A model generated the notes under the pieces. That model saw only the letters and a program-made list of their open reading frames with translations. It was not told where the DNA came from and did not search any database. The position numbers and the translations under genes are program-made. Below are positions 16,508-24,213 of a stretch of DNA of 45,711 nucleotides, piece by piece. Location of the stretch: contig DATGLE010000110.1 of the NCBI GenBank assembly GCA_035294325.1, positions 1 to 45,711 on the forward strand. The letters are read 5' to 3'. The stretch's first letter is position 1. Each line of letters opens with the position of its first letter. This stretch comes from DATGLE01 sp035294325. GTDB taxonomy: Bacteria; Chloroflexota; Ktedonobacteria; Ktedonobacterales; Ktedonobacteraceae.

Positions 16508-16536
16508 TTGCGCCGGTCTATGCACTATGATATACT
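16508..16536 (+). promoter_or_regulatory. Promoter of the excisionase-type HTH gene
   Basis: TTGCGC, exactly 17 nt, TATACT, about 75 nt upstream of the start at 16610. Confidence 0.65.
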
Positions 16537-16609
16537 CATAATGGATTAGTATATTTCGATCAGACACTTTTCTTGTAGCATACGGCATCACCGTAGAAAG
16601 GCGTCCGAT

Positions 16610-17062
16610 ATGGTCCTCAGAAGCGATGCACTGCATCGTAATCTGCAACACCTCAACGGCATGTTAACCACCCACGAAGCAGCCAGACAGCTCGATCTCA
16701 GTTACTGGCACTTTATGCACCTGGTAGAAGCAGGAAGGATACCGGGGGTGCGCGTTGTAGACCGATGGCTCTTCTCGCCCGATGACCTGGACGACTATCG
16801 ACGTAGCAAGTATGGAGCGCTTGAAGACCTGGCGCGAACGGCGCTGGACGATCCGTCAGTTGGCCTGACAGAGAAACAGGCGATCATCTGCCGCTATCTG
16901 CTCGATAATGAGCGCCCCTCAGCCATAGCGCGCAAGCTCCAGCAATCCCGCCAGGCCGTTCACTCTCAGATCTCACTGATCCGCGAAAAAGTCACCCGCC
17001 TCTCAGCCCCGCCCAATGCACCAGATCAACCGCGCCGCCCTATACGCAATAGACAGCTCTGA
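16610..17062 (+). CDS. Two-HTH DNA-binding protein (excisionase-type plus sigma-4/LuxR-like)
   Basis: 150 residues; AGAAAGG lies 8 nt before the ATG. Residues 18-65 (MLTTHEAARQLDLSYWHFMH, GRIPGVRVVDRWLFSPDDLDDY) form a MerR/excisionase-type winged HTH. Residues about 85-128 (LTEKQAIICRYLLDNERPSA, IARKLQQSRQAVHSQISLIR) look like a second HTH of sigma-70 region 4 or LuxR type. The tail is basic and Pro-rich. Having two DNA-binding units and no sensor suggests a small architectural or control factor, perhaps of a lost mobile element. No integrase is nearby. The target is unknown. Confidence 0.75.
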   Translation: MVLRSDALHRNLQHLNGMLTTHEAARQLDLSYWHFMHLVEAGRIPGVRVVDRWLFSPDDLDDYRRSKYGALEDLARTALDDPSVGLTEKQAIICRYLLDNERPSAIARKLQQSRQAVHSQISLIREKVTRLSAPPNAPDQPRRPIRNRQL

Positions 17063-17064
17063 GT

Positions 17065-17283
17065 TCAATCGGGTTTGACCAGCGCCTCATAATAGTCCGC
17101 GCATTCATCGCAGAGCGTCATAGGGACCTTCGTGATATACTCATGCGCCACTTGCTGGTGCTCGTCACAGACGGGCATCTTACAGCGAGCACAGGTTGCG
17201 GTTGCCTCCGCCTCACATACATAGCACTTTGTTGGATCTTCCCCTGACTTGTTTCCGCCAACGATCTCTGGTTCTTCGATCAT
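17065..17283 (-). CDS. Small zinc-finger (B-box-like) protein
   Basis: 72 residues; AGGAGG lies 5 nt before the ATG. Metal ligands are spaced as CYVC, CARC, CDEH, H and CDEC (CxxC...CxxC...CxxH...CxxC), typical of a compact treble-clef or B-box-like fold binding two zincs. Acidic overall. It converges with the HTH gene, stops only 2 nt apart. The function is unknown; such proteins often mediate protein contacts. Confidence 0.72.
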   Translation of the reverse strand: MIEEPEIVGGNKSGEDPTKCYVCEAEATATCARCKMPVCDEHQQVAHEYITKVPMTLCDECADYYEALVKPD

Positions 17284-17488
17284 AGTAGCCTCCTATTCTT
17301 CTCACCTGTTCGATGCCTCGTCGTCTGATACCTGGCATCCTCGCTCTTTCTCGCCGGGCGTCCGCGCGGCGAGCGCCGCAGGTGCGAGCAAGCGATGATA
17401 CTGGAAAATCAGGCACACACTCAACTGGCGCCGCACCACAAGCCCAATCCTCACCTCCATATTTTACAAATAGAAGTCAAGTAGAAGG

Positions 17489-17953
17489 TTATGGCAGCCG
17501 CATTCCTAACCGGGCCAGGATCTCCTCAAGGCCGTTGGGAGAGAAATCCGTCCAGATGGCGGTCACTTGCTCATCGTTGACGGTTACATCCAGGTGGCGC
17601 AGCGGGAGGGCAATCCGGGTATCCGAAGGGGGAATACGTGGCAGGCCCGGCACGAAGAAATCACCACGATGCGTCCCGGTAATACGGATAACGAAGTGGG
17701 CGAGCATGCCCTGTTCCCTTACAGGATGCTCATTCAAGAAGATCGCGTTGAAGGCCCAATCGGGGAAAGCAGCCATCACTGCCTGCATGAAAGCGATGAT
17801 CCTCTGCTTCCCCAGAGGCTGCGGCAAGAGATTGTACCAGATAACGCTATCAGCCAGGCAGGAAGCCAGCCGCCCGGCATCGTTGGCTTCCCATGCCTGG
17901 ATCGCGGCTTTCGCAACATCCTTCGCGCTCATCGATGTGATCCCTCCCTTCAT
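17489..17953 (-). CDS. SnoaL-like (NTF2-fold) protein
   Basis: 154 residues from ATG 17953 (AAGGA 6 nt upstream; an internal ATG seven codons later is also possible). The pattern KAAIQAWEANDAGRLASCLA, AFMQAVMAAFPDWAFNAIF, FVIRITGTHRGDF and LDVTVNDEQVTAIW is that of SnoaL-like/ester cyclase proteins, a cone-shaped alpha+beta barrel binding small hydrophobic ligands. Catalytic residues vary, so no reaction is assigned. It follows ftsH on the same strand after about 80 nt without a terminator, so read-through is likely. Confidence 0.75.
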   Translation of the reverse strand: MKGGITSMSAKDVAKAAIQAWEANDAGRLASCLADSVIWYNLLPQPLGKQRIIAFMQAVMAAFPDWAFNAIFLNEHPVREQGMLAHFVIRITGTHRGDFFVPGLPRIPPSDTRIALPLRHLDVTVNDEQVTAIWTDFSPNGLEEILARLGMRLP

Positions 17954-18034
17954 AGCAGATCCTTAGAATGAAAAGTCCAACCCCTGTCGCGAATGAGAAG
18001 GGCTGTTTCTGTGCCTTTGTTGCAATCATGTTCA

Positions 18035-20101
18035 TCAGGCTCCTCTCTGCATACTCACCCGGTTGCTTTCTTCACGCGCAGTGTTCCCTGGTTCAGAATC
18101 GGCAATGATCGAGAGGACCTGTTCGCGTTCCAACAGTTCCTCCTGGAGCAGTGCGTGAGCCAGGCGCTCCAGGGCATCGCGGTGTTCGGTGAGCACCGTG
18201 CGGGCTTGCTGATGGGCCTCCTCCATGAGTCGTTCCACCTCTGCATCTACCCGCTGAGCTGTTGCCTCCGCATACAGGCGGCTGTGCTCCCCCAGGGATG
18301 GCTGATTGAGGAAGGAATTTTCGTTTTCCAGATCGTAGGCGACCACGCCCGTACTCTCGCCCATACCCCATTCCGTCACCATACGCCGGGCCAGGCGCGT
18401 CGCCTCTTTCAGATCATTCTCCGCGCCGGAGGTGATTTCACCCAGGGCGACTTCCTCCGCGGTACGCCCACCCAGGGCGACGGCAAGGCGCTGGAGGAGA
18501 TAAGAACGCGGGTAGTTATGCCGGTCATCCTCTGGCAAAAACTGCGTGACGCCGAGCGAGCGCCCGCGCGGCACAATGGTCACTTTATACAGCGGATCAA
18601 CATCGGGCAGCATGGCCGCAACCAGAGCATGGCCGCCTTCATGGTAGGCCACAATGCGCCGCTCGCGCTCATCCATCAGTGCCTCTCGCTTGCCGCCCAA
18701 CAACAATTTGTCCAGTGCCTCTTGAAAGTCGTGGCGATCCACCTGCGCTTGCCCGCGCCGCGCCGCTACCAGCGCGGCCTCATTCACCAGGTTCGCCAGG
18801 TCCGCTCCCGAAAAGCCAGGTGTTCCACGCGCCAGTTCTTCAAGATTGACATCGGGAGCCAGTGGAACATGGCGAGTATGAATGCGCAGAATCGCCTCCC
18901 TGCCGCGTCGCTCTGGCCGATCAACCGTGACCTGGCGGTCGAAGCGACCGGGGCGCAGGAGCGCTGGATCGAGAACATCGGGCCGGTTGGTCGCGGCCAG
19001 CACGATAACAGCCTCATGCGGCTCAAAGCCATCCATCTCGACAAGCAATTGCTCCAGAGTATGTTCCCGCTCGTCATTGCTGGCAATGGCCCCGGCCCCA
19101 CTGCGTGTACGCCCGATGGCATCGATTTCATCGATGAAGATGATACAGGGAGCATGCTTGCGCGCCTGAGCAAAGAGGTCACGCACGCGGCTGGCGCCCA
19201 CGCCAACGAATAACTCTACAAAGTCGGTGCCGCTCGCACTGAAGAACGGTACTCCGGCCTCTCCGGCAACCGCACGCGCCAGTAAGGTCTTGCCGGTACC
19301 CGGTGGTCCAATCAATAGGATACCTTTGGGGATATGCGCACCAATCTTAAGGAAGCGCTGCGGATCACGCAAGAAGTCAATGACCTCACGCAATTCTAGC
19401 TTGGCCTCATCGACACCCGCAACGTCAGCAAAGGTTGTCGTGGGACGCTCTTCGCTATAGAGCCTGGCCCGGCTGCGTCCGATACCAAATAAGCCACCTC
19501 CCTGTATATCCTGCATCTGGCGCATGCCTCGCCAGCTCATGAAGCCAAAGTAGAGCAGCAGGAGCACCGGTAACAGATTCACGGCCCACACCAACGCCGT
19601 CTGCCACCAGGGAGACTGTGCCGGCTGCGCACGCACTTCAACGCCTTTTTGCTCCAACAAGGGCAGCAGGTCAGGATCACCTGTTGACGGGATAAAGGTG
19701 GTGAAACTGGTCGCGGTTATCTCTCCCTGCCCACCCGGCTGTTGCTCGTGAACGGGCTTTTTGAAGCTTCCAGTGACGGAATCATCGCTTTTGATCGTCA
19801 CACTACTCACATTGCCCTGCTTCACCTGCTGCAAGAAGCTGCTATACGATATATTCATCGTTGCTGGCTGTCCGGTACCCAGCAGACTGAAGAAGAATGG
19901 GCCATAGAAGATCAGATTAATCAGGAACATAATGAGCAGCAGGCGCAGCCAGAAGCCCAATTTCCTCCTCGGATCTTCTTGCTGCGAGGCTCCCTTCTGC
20001 TGCTGACCTCGTTCTTGCCGGGAGTCATTGGCAGCGGACCATTGCCGCAAAGATGCTTCTTGCCTGACATCTTGTTTTGAATCTGCCTTCGCTGTATCCA
20101 T
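18035..20101 (-). CDS. ftsH: ATP-dependent zinc metalloprotease FtsH
   Basis: 688 residues from the ATG at 20101, preceded by AAGGAGG at 8 nt; a 43-codon upstream extension lacks a ribosome site and covers the promoter. Domains in order: charged N-tail, span 1 (48-75), periplasmic-side FtsH_ext domain, span 2 (164-188), AAA module with Walker A GPPGTGKT (265-272), Walker B IIFIDEIDAIG, SRH ATNRPDVLDPALLRPGRFDR, and M41 peptidase with HEGGH at 487-491. It degrades misfolded membrane proteins and short-lived regulators as a membrane hexamer. All catalytic motifs are intact. The promoter region holds an unusual repeat array. Confidence 0.97.
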   Translation of the reverse strand: MDTAKADSKQDVRQEASLRQWSAANDSRQERGQQQKGASQQEDPRRKLGFWLRLLLIMFLINLIFYGPFFFSLLGTGQPATMNISYSSFLQQVKQGNVSSVTIKSDDSVTGSFKKPVHEQQPGGQGEITATSFTTFIPSTGDPDLLPLLEQKGVEVRAQPAQSPWWQTALVWAVNLLPVLLLLYFGFMSWRGMRQMQDIQGGGLFGIGRSRARLYSEERPTTTFADVAGVDEAKLELREVIDFLRDPQRFLKIGAHIPKGILLIGPPGTGKTLLARAVAGEAGVPFFSASGTDFVELFVGVGASRVRDLFAQARKHAPCIIFIDEIDAIGRTRSGAGAIASNDEREHTLEQLLVEMDGFEPHEAVIVLAATNRPDVLDPALLRPGRFDRQVTVDRPERRGREAILRIHTRHVPLAPDVNLEELARGTPGFSGADLANLVNEAALVAARRGQAQVDRHDFQEALDKLLLGGKREALMDERERRIVAYHEGGHALVAAMLPDVDPLYKVTIVPRGRSLGVTQFLPEDDRHNYPRSYLLQRLAVALGGRTAEEVALGEITSGAENDLKEATRLARRMVTEWGMGESTGVVAYDLENENSFLNQPSLGEHSRLYAEATAQRVDAEVERLMEEAHQQARTVLTEHRDALERLAHALLQEELLEREQVLSIIADSEPGNTAREESNRVSMQRGA

Positions 20102-20149
20102 AGAAGCTGCCTCCTTGACATGCATTGAGTAGATCCGGAAGCTATTCTC

Positions 20150-20223
20150 AATATATATTGATCTAACAAATTTTGTCAAGTAATCTAACGTAAATATAAC
20201 ATACTTATAACGTTTTTCTAACG
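20150..20223 (-). promoter_or_regulatory. ftsH promoter with 11-bp-phased repeat array
   Basis: On the minus strand TTGACA (20179-20174), 18 nt, TATATT (20155-20150). Read on the plus strand, TAAC(A/G) starts at 20164, 20186, 20197, 20208 and 20219: spacings 22, 11, 11, 11. The empty slot is occupied by the -35 box. Head-to-tail sites at one helical turn are typical of OmpR/PhoB-family response regulators (compare the TTAACA boxes of PhoP). TCAATATATATTGA, a 14-bp palindrome, overlaps the -10. The regulator is unknown. Confidence 0.65.
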
Positions 20224-20293
20224 GATACAACGCCTGAAAGCGTCGCGAGCAGCTTCTCGAAACATCCGCATCCTCCCGCCTGCGGCGCCCGCC

Positions 20294-20356
20294 GGCTATA
20301 GTGTATGGTTGTGAAACAGGCGCAAAGCGCCTGTTTCACAACCATACACTATAGCC
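20294..20356. repeat. Long inverted repeat D (30-bp perfect arms, 3-nt loop)
   Basis: Arms 20294-20323 and 20327-20356 are perfectly complementary around loop AAA, with GCGC on each side of the loop. The left flank is CGCCTGCGGCGCCCGCC. It begins 28 bp beyond the stop of the DUF4132 gene, between it and the ftsH promoter, so it may act as a transcript end, although no T-run follows. Confidence 0.93.
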
Positions 20357-20383
20357 CGGAGCGGCGGGGCAGCGAACGCCCGG

Positions 20384-23300
20384 TTAGAGGGTCTGCGGAT
20401 GCTGGCTCCTGATCTGGCGGAGGATGCTCTCATCCTTGATCTGGTCATCGGAAAGCAGCAGAAGGATCTTGCTGATAACCTCGCTGATTTTGCTATTGGC
20501 ATCATCGACGAAAGGCAAGAAGAGGCGCTCGTGCGTCTGTCCCCACCTGTCGGGCACAATGCACAGATAGCTGCCCGGCTCGATATGGATGGCCGCGCTG
20601 CCCAGGTGGACGCGATAGCATGCCAGCTTCCCCTGCACATAAGCATAATGTCTATCGACGGTTACGCCTTGCAGCCCCAGTTCGTCCAGCAAGGCCCTGA
20701 CCAGCTCGCCTACACGCGTATAGATCTCGTTGGAGAGATACGTCCCTCCCGCTCGCCCGGCGACGGCGACCACCAGATCAGCATCGCGCATCACCTCTGA
20801 GAAGATCAGCGGCGAGACCAGTTCTAACGGGATGCGGGCATGCTCCGCCTGTGACGCGTAAGGTGAGGACGGACCATACGGCTCAAAGGAGATCTCGTCT
20901 ATCGTTGCTTCCGATGACGGTTCGCCAAGATAATGAGCGTTGTGCGGCAGCGTGAAGACGGCGCGCAGGCCAGGGAATATTTTATAGGCATAGGCTTCAT
21001 CGTGTCGTCGCACACGCCAGCCACGGCTCGCCAGCAGGCCGGTAGTCATAGCGCCATCAATGGTACGACCGGCAAAGCGGCGCGAATATGTGCGCGTCTC
21101 TTGCTCCGCCGGAGTGAGCACATATAATTCTCTGAAAGCCTGCTTAACCGGCTGCACAATGCGGCGATGCACGATCTCGCGCTGCCAATCCGCGAGCATG
21201 CCGGACTGAAAGAGATGATAGGGATGCGCTACCATCACCGGTGCCACGATGGGATGGAGGCTATTATCCAGCCCACATAGCGCCATCTCATCGGCCTCTA
21301 ACAGCCCCATTACACCATCTTCTGAGCGCAAAATGAGCCGCGAGAGCAGAGTACGAGCTGTGGGCAGGCGCAGCAAGCGGGACAGTTCTTCCGGCGTCAG
21401 CATCTCGCCCGTCACCAGAAGCCGCTCAAGCAGGCCCCGGCGCAGCCTGCTGATATGCTCCCGCAGTCTTGCCACCGCCTCTTTCGCCTCCTGGTAGCCG
21501 GCGTTGGCACGCACCTCCTTAGGAATGGATTTGAGCGTGCGCCCGGCGCGCGTCACTCTGATCGCCGCCTCGATGCCATCCAGCGCAACGCTCCAGCGAT
21601 ACTCGCCCGCCGTCCACATGCGTTCGGTCAGCGCCATATCCTGCACGACCTTCATCTCCATCGCCCATTCCAGGTGAGCGGCATCGGTATAACCGGCAAC
21701 CTGCGCCAGATTAGCCAGCGCCGCCTGCACCGCCGCTGCGTGCGTCGCCCGGCGCCCGGGGATAAAGGCGTTCCCCACACGCGCTATCTTTTGCAGCCTC
21801 AGATAACGTTCCAGCACCTCATCTTCTCCGCGCGTTAAGGGCAGCAGGCCATAGGCTTTGATCGATACCTGGCCGTTGCGCTTGAGTCCTTGCTCCACCG
21901 CCGCTCTATTCCAGCCGCCCTGCGCACGCACCAGCATAGCAGTATTCTCCACACCCGCTTTCGCTTTGCAGAGCAGCGCCAGCATCTCCTGCGCCATCGC
22001 TTCGGGCACGCACTCCAGGACACCGCGCACTGCTACGACATCGAGCACGCCGGAGAGCGGATCAGTCGAGTTGGGCACATCCATCGAGATGCGTTCTCCA
22101 TAGGGGGCAGAGGGGAAGCGGCGCGCGGCAAACTCCTCGACCAGCATCACCAGCGGCAGGGCCTCCTGCCAGTCCAGCGCCTCACAGAGCAAGCGCCGGG
22201 CGTGAGTGGCGACGCCAAAGAGCGCCTTGAGCGTCGCCTGTGGAAACTCTCGCAACTGTGCCAGCAATTGTTGCCGCTCCTCCCCGGATGCCGGCTCGAT
22301 ATCCTCGGCGCGCGCTATACGAATAACCGCCTGCTCGACGGTGCGCGGGGAATCAGGACCGCCGACGCCCACCAGATCTTTCAGTTGCCGCGCCGTATGC
22401 AGCCGCGCCGCCAGCAGCAGCCAGCTTGCGCCGCGCAGTATGCCACGATAGGCAAGGATGACATGGCAGTTCTTCTCACTCAGGTGCGGCGCAACCTCGG
22501 CAATCAAGCGCTGCCGGTAGGCTTCTAGCTGCTGGCTGAAAGCTTCGCTGATGACGGAACTGTTCCGCTCCCACATGTACGCAGTATCATCCATGAAGGT
22601 ATAAGGGATCAGACGCGCGATATGCTGGAATATTTCATAGTCCAGAGCGCCATAGGCAGACAAATTGCGCAGCAGGCCCAGAAATGGCTCTGCCGCGTCA
22701 TGCACGAGATAGGTCCAGTCGTTGCCAGAATGCCACGTCTGTGTCGATGTGTTCGTAACCCGAACATCTCCCTGATGCACGAGACAGGTCCAGTCGTTGC
22801 CAGAATGCCACGGCGGCACAGGATTCAACTCTTCAAGCAGCCCAAAAAGCTCCGGCGAGGATTTTAAGCCGACCAGCAGATTCAGGCAATCTTGCAGCAT
22901 GGGATGGCCTGTGAACCCGATGCAGCCAATACTTTTTGCCTTTTCGCTGAGCGCTTCGGTCAGATTCCGCAGATGGGCCGCGATGCGTCCCAGAATGTCG
23001 GGCGGCGCATATTCGACGATGACGGCATTGAGGACGCTTACCAGCCGCAGGCCGGACAGGCGGCGGCGGCGTTCCCCCTCCTGATGCGCCTGTCTGAAAG
23101 ACTGGCCTTCGCGCAGCAGGCGCAGCGTTGTCCGCAAGCCGCTGGCATTCAGCCTGCTCAGCCCCCCCTGGATGCCACCATCTGACAGCCCGGACAGCAC
23201 TTGCAGCAAGTTACCGGCCTGTTCGCTTAGCCTCTTCTGCATGTCCAAATCTCTGGCCCTGGCTTCCTGCGCCTTGCGGTGCCCGGTGCGAAAGTAGAGA

Positions 23301-23521
23301 TCGGCGGCCAGCGCTCCCAATGTGTCGCCAGGATAGCGCGCCCGCAGTCGCTCAAGCGTCGCGGTCATCATGCTATGATAGGGATGATCGGCGCAGCGGG
23401 CTATAAGCCACCCCGGCTGCGTCATGAAGTGCGCAAGCGTCTCGCGCCCGGCATACTCGGGCGACCAGAGTTCATCTATCGTGCTCAATAGATCCCGCAC
23501 AAATTGCTGCGGCGTATCCAA
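20384..23521 (-). CDS. DUF4132 (MolR-like) large protein
   Basis: 1045 residues from a TTG at 23521, with GGGGGG 7 nt upstream. The N-terminal two thirds are helical, repeat-like and soluble. The C-terminal third carries the DUF4132 signature WQREIVHRRIVQPVKQAFRE followed by LYVLTPAEQ and RFAGRTID. A last segment (SNEIYTRVGELVRALLDELG, YCL-like end SYLCIVPDRWGQTHERLFLP) matches the DUF7737-type C-terminus. E. coli MolR is the named relative but its role is unclear. It is coupled (4 nt) to a Gly-Gly-ended small protein upstream. Odd feature: an in-frame 75-bp tandem duplication at 22700-22812. No enzymatic motif is recognised. Confidence 0.8.
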   Translation of the reverse strand: MDTPQQFVRDLLSTIDELWSPEYAGRETLAHFMTQPGWLIARCADHPYHSMMTATLERLRARYPGDTLGALAADLYFRTGHRKAQEARARDLDMQKRLSEQAGNLLQVLSGLSDGGIQGGLSRLNASGLRTTLRLLREGQSFRQAHQEGERRRRLSGLRLVSVLNAVIVEYAPPDILGRIAAHLRNLTEALSEKAKSIGCIGFTGHPMLQDCLNLLVGLKSSPELFGLLEELNPVPPWHSGNDWTCLVHQGDVRVTNTSTQTWHSGNDWTYLVHDAAEPFLGLLRNLSAYGALDYEIFQHIARLIPYTFMDDTAYMWERNSSVISEAFSQQLEAYRQRLIAEVAPHLSEKNCHVILAYRGILRGASWLLLAARLHTARQLKDLVGVGGPDSPRTVEQAVIRIARAEDIEPASGEERQQLLAQLREFPQATLKALFGVATHARRLLCEALDWQEALPLVMLVEEFAARRFPSAPYGERISMDVPNSTDPLSGVLDVVAVRGVLECVPEAMAQEMLALLCKAKAGVENTAMLVRAQGGWNRAAVEQGLKRNGQVSIKAYGLLPLTRGEDEVLERYLRLQKIARVGNAFIPGRRATHAAAVQAALANLAQVAGYTDAAHLEWAMEMKVVQDMALTERMWTAGEYRWSVALDGIEAAIRVTRAGRTLKSIPKEVRANAGYQEAKEAVARLREHISRLRRGLLERLLVTGEMLTPEELSRLLRLPTARTLLSRLILRSEDGVMGLLEADEMALCGLDNSLHPIVAPVMVAHPYHLFQSGMLADWQREIVHRRIVQPVKQAFRELYVLTPAEQETRTYSRRFAGRTIDGAMTTGLLASRGWRVRRHDEAYAYKIFPGLRAVFTLPHNAHYLGEPSSEATIDEISFEPYGPSSPYASQAEHARIPLELVSPLIFSEVMRDADLVVAVAGRAGGTYLSNEIYTRVGELVRALLDELGLQGVTVDRHYAYVQGKLACYRVHLGSAAIHIEPGSYLCIVPDRWGQTHERLFLPFVDDANSKISEVISKILLLLSDDQIKDESILRQIRSQHPQTL
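22700..22812. repeat. In-frame 75-bp tandem duplication inside the DUF4132 gene
   Basis: A 38-bp segment at 22700-22737 recurs at 22775-22812 with one mismatch, offset 75 bp. At protein level HSGNDWTCLVH and HSGNDWTYLVH flank QGDVRVTNTSTQTW. The frame is kept. It may be a recent replication-slippage duplication or the footprint of a small inserted repeat. Confidence 0.85.
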
Positions 23522-23525
23522 TCTT

Positions 23526-23957
23526 TTACCCCCCGATAAGTGGCGTGAGTCGCAGAAACGTCACTCTGCAACCCGGCCTGAATGTCAGCCTTTCATCCAG
23601 GCGCTGCACCCGCCGGCCATCCACCACCAGGAGATACGCGCCCTGTTCAAAGGCACGCTGCGCCCTGCGAACCTCAACCGCGCTATCTATTTGTAACGGG
23701 GCATAGCGGATCCTTCCCCCGGCCTCTTGAGCCTGGATTTCCTGCTCTATCAGATAGAGACGATTCAGGGCGCGCTGCGCCTGCGCGGCATCCAGCCTGT
23801 AGGAGACAAGTAATTCGCGGATCTGCTCTTCAACGGTGCGCCGAATGAGTTCCGCAGCGGTAATATCGTGGTCGAGGATGTCGAGCGCCACGACTGGCAG
23901 TTCCGGCTCGCTCTGTGGCGCCAGCAGCGAGCGGCAGCGAATCTCAATGCTCTGCAT
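23526..23957 (-). CDS. Beta-grasp (MoaD/ThiS/ubiquitin-like) candidate ending in Gly-Gly
   Basis: 143 residues from the ATG at 23957 (GGGGG about 10 nt upstream; the ATG six codons earlier has no ribosome site). Layout: strand IEIRCRSLL, helix ITAAELIRRTVEEQIRELL, a helical insert of about 50 residues, then LLVVDGRRVQRLDERLTF and CRVTFLRLTPLIGG. The last part matches the ThiS/MoaD pattern of a DG turn, a GDxV-like strand and a terminal Gly-Gly. Those proteins are adenylated on the terminal Gly by an E1-like enzyme to carry sulfur or to form conjugates. No E1-like gene is in the window. Its stop is 4 nt before the DUF4132 start. The fold is inferred by eye. Confidence 0.6.
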   Translation of the reverse strand: MQSIEIRCRSLLAPQSEPELPVVALDILDHDITAAELIRRTVEEQIRELLVSYRLDAAQAQRALNRLYLIEQEIQAQEAGGRIRYAPLQIDSAVEVRRAQRAFEQGAYLLVVDGRRVQRLDERLTFRPGCRVTFLRLTPLIGG

Positions 23958-24213
23958 AGCAATCGATCCCCCCATGATCGAAATGATTTGAATATCGTAG
24001 CCAGTTCTACTGATATGCTCTTCTTTTTCCGGGCGAGAAAGACGGCAAGCCTTACCCCTGAGGGCATCTGTGACACTGTAATATCATTCTCCCTTATGCC
24101 ATACTCGACGGAGTTGCTTTTGTTCAAACAGGGTAAGGTCACGCGAAATCTCTTCCTCTGACACTGGTCTTTTCCCTCTCCAGCCTTCCAGGATTGATCC
24201 GCGTGGAATTCCC

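Noticed and set aside
17366..17395. GCGAGCGCCGCAGG segment resembling the flank block of the inverted-repeat family
   Set aside because: It has no palindrome beside it and the match is short and GC-rich, so it is too weak to call an element copy.
17993..19213. 406-codon plus-strand frame opposite ftsH
   Set aside because: Antisense to the AAA and protease domains of ftsH; shadow frame.
20102..20230. 43-codon N-terminal extension of FtsH
   Set aside because: No ribosome site at the upstream start; the stretch contains the promoter and the phased array, while AAGGAGG precedes the internal ATG.
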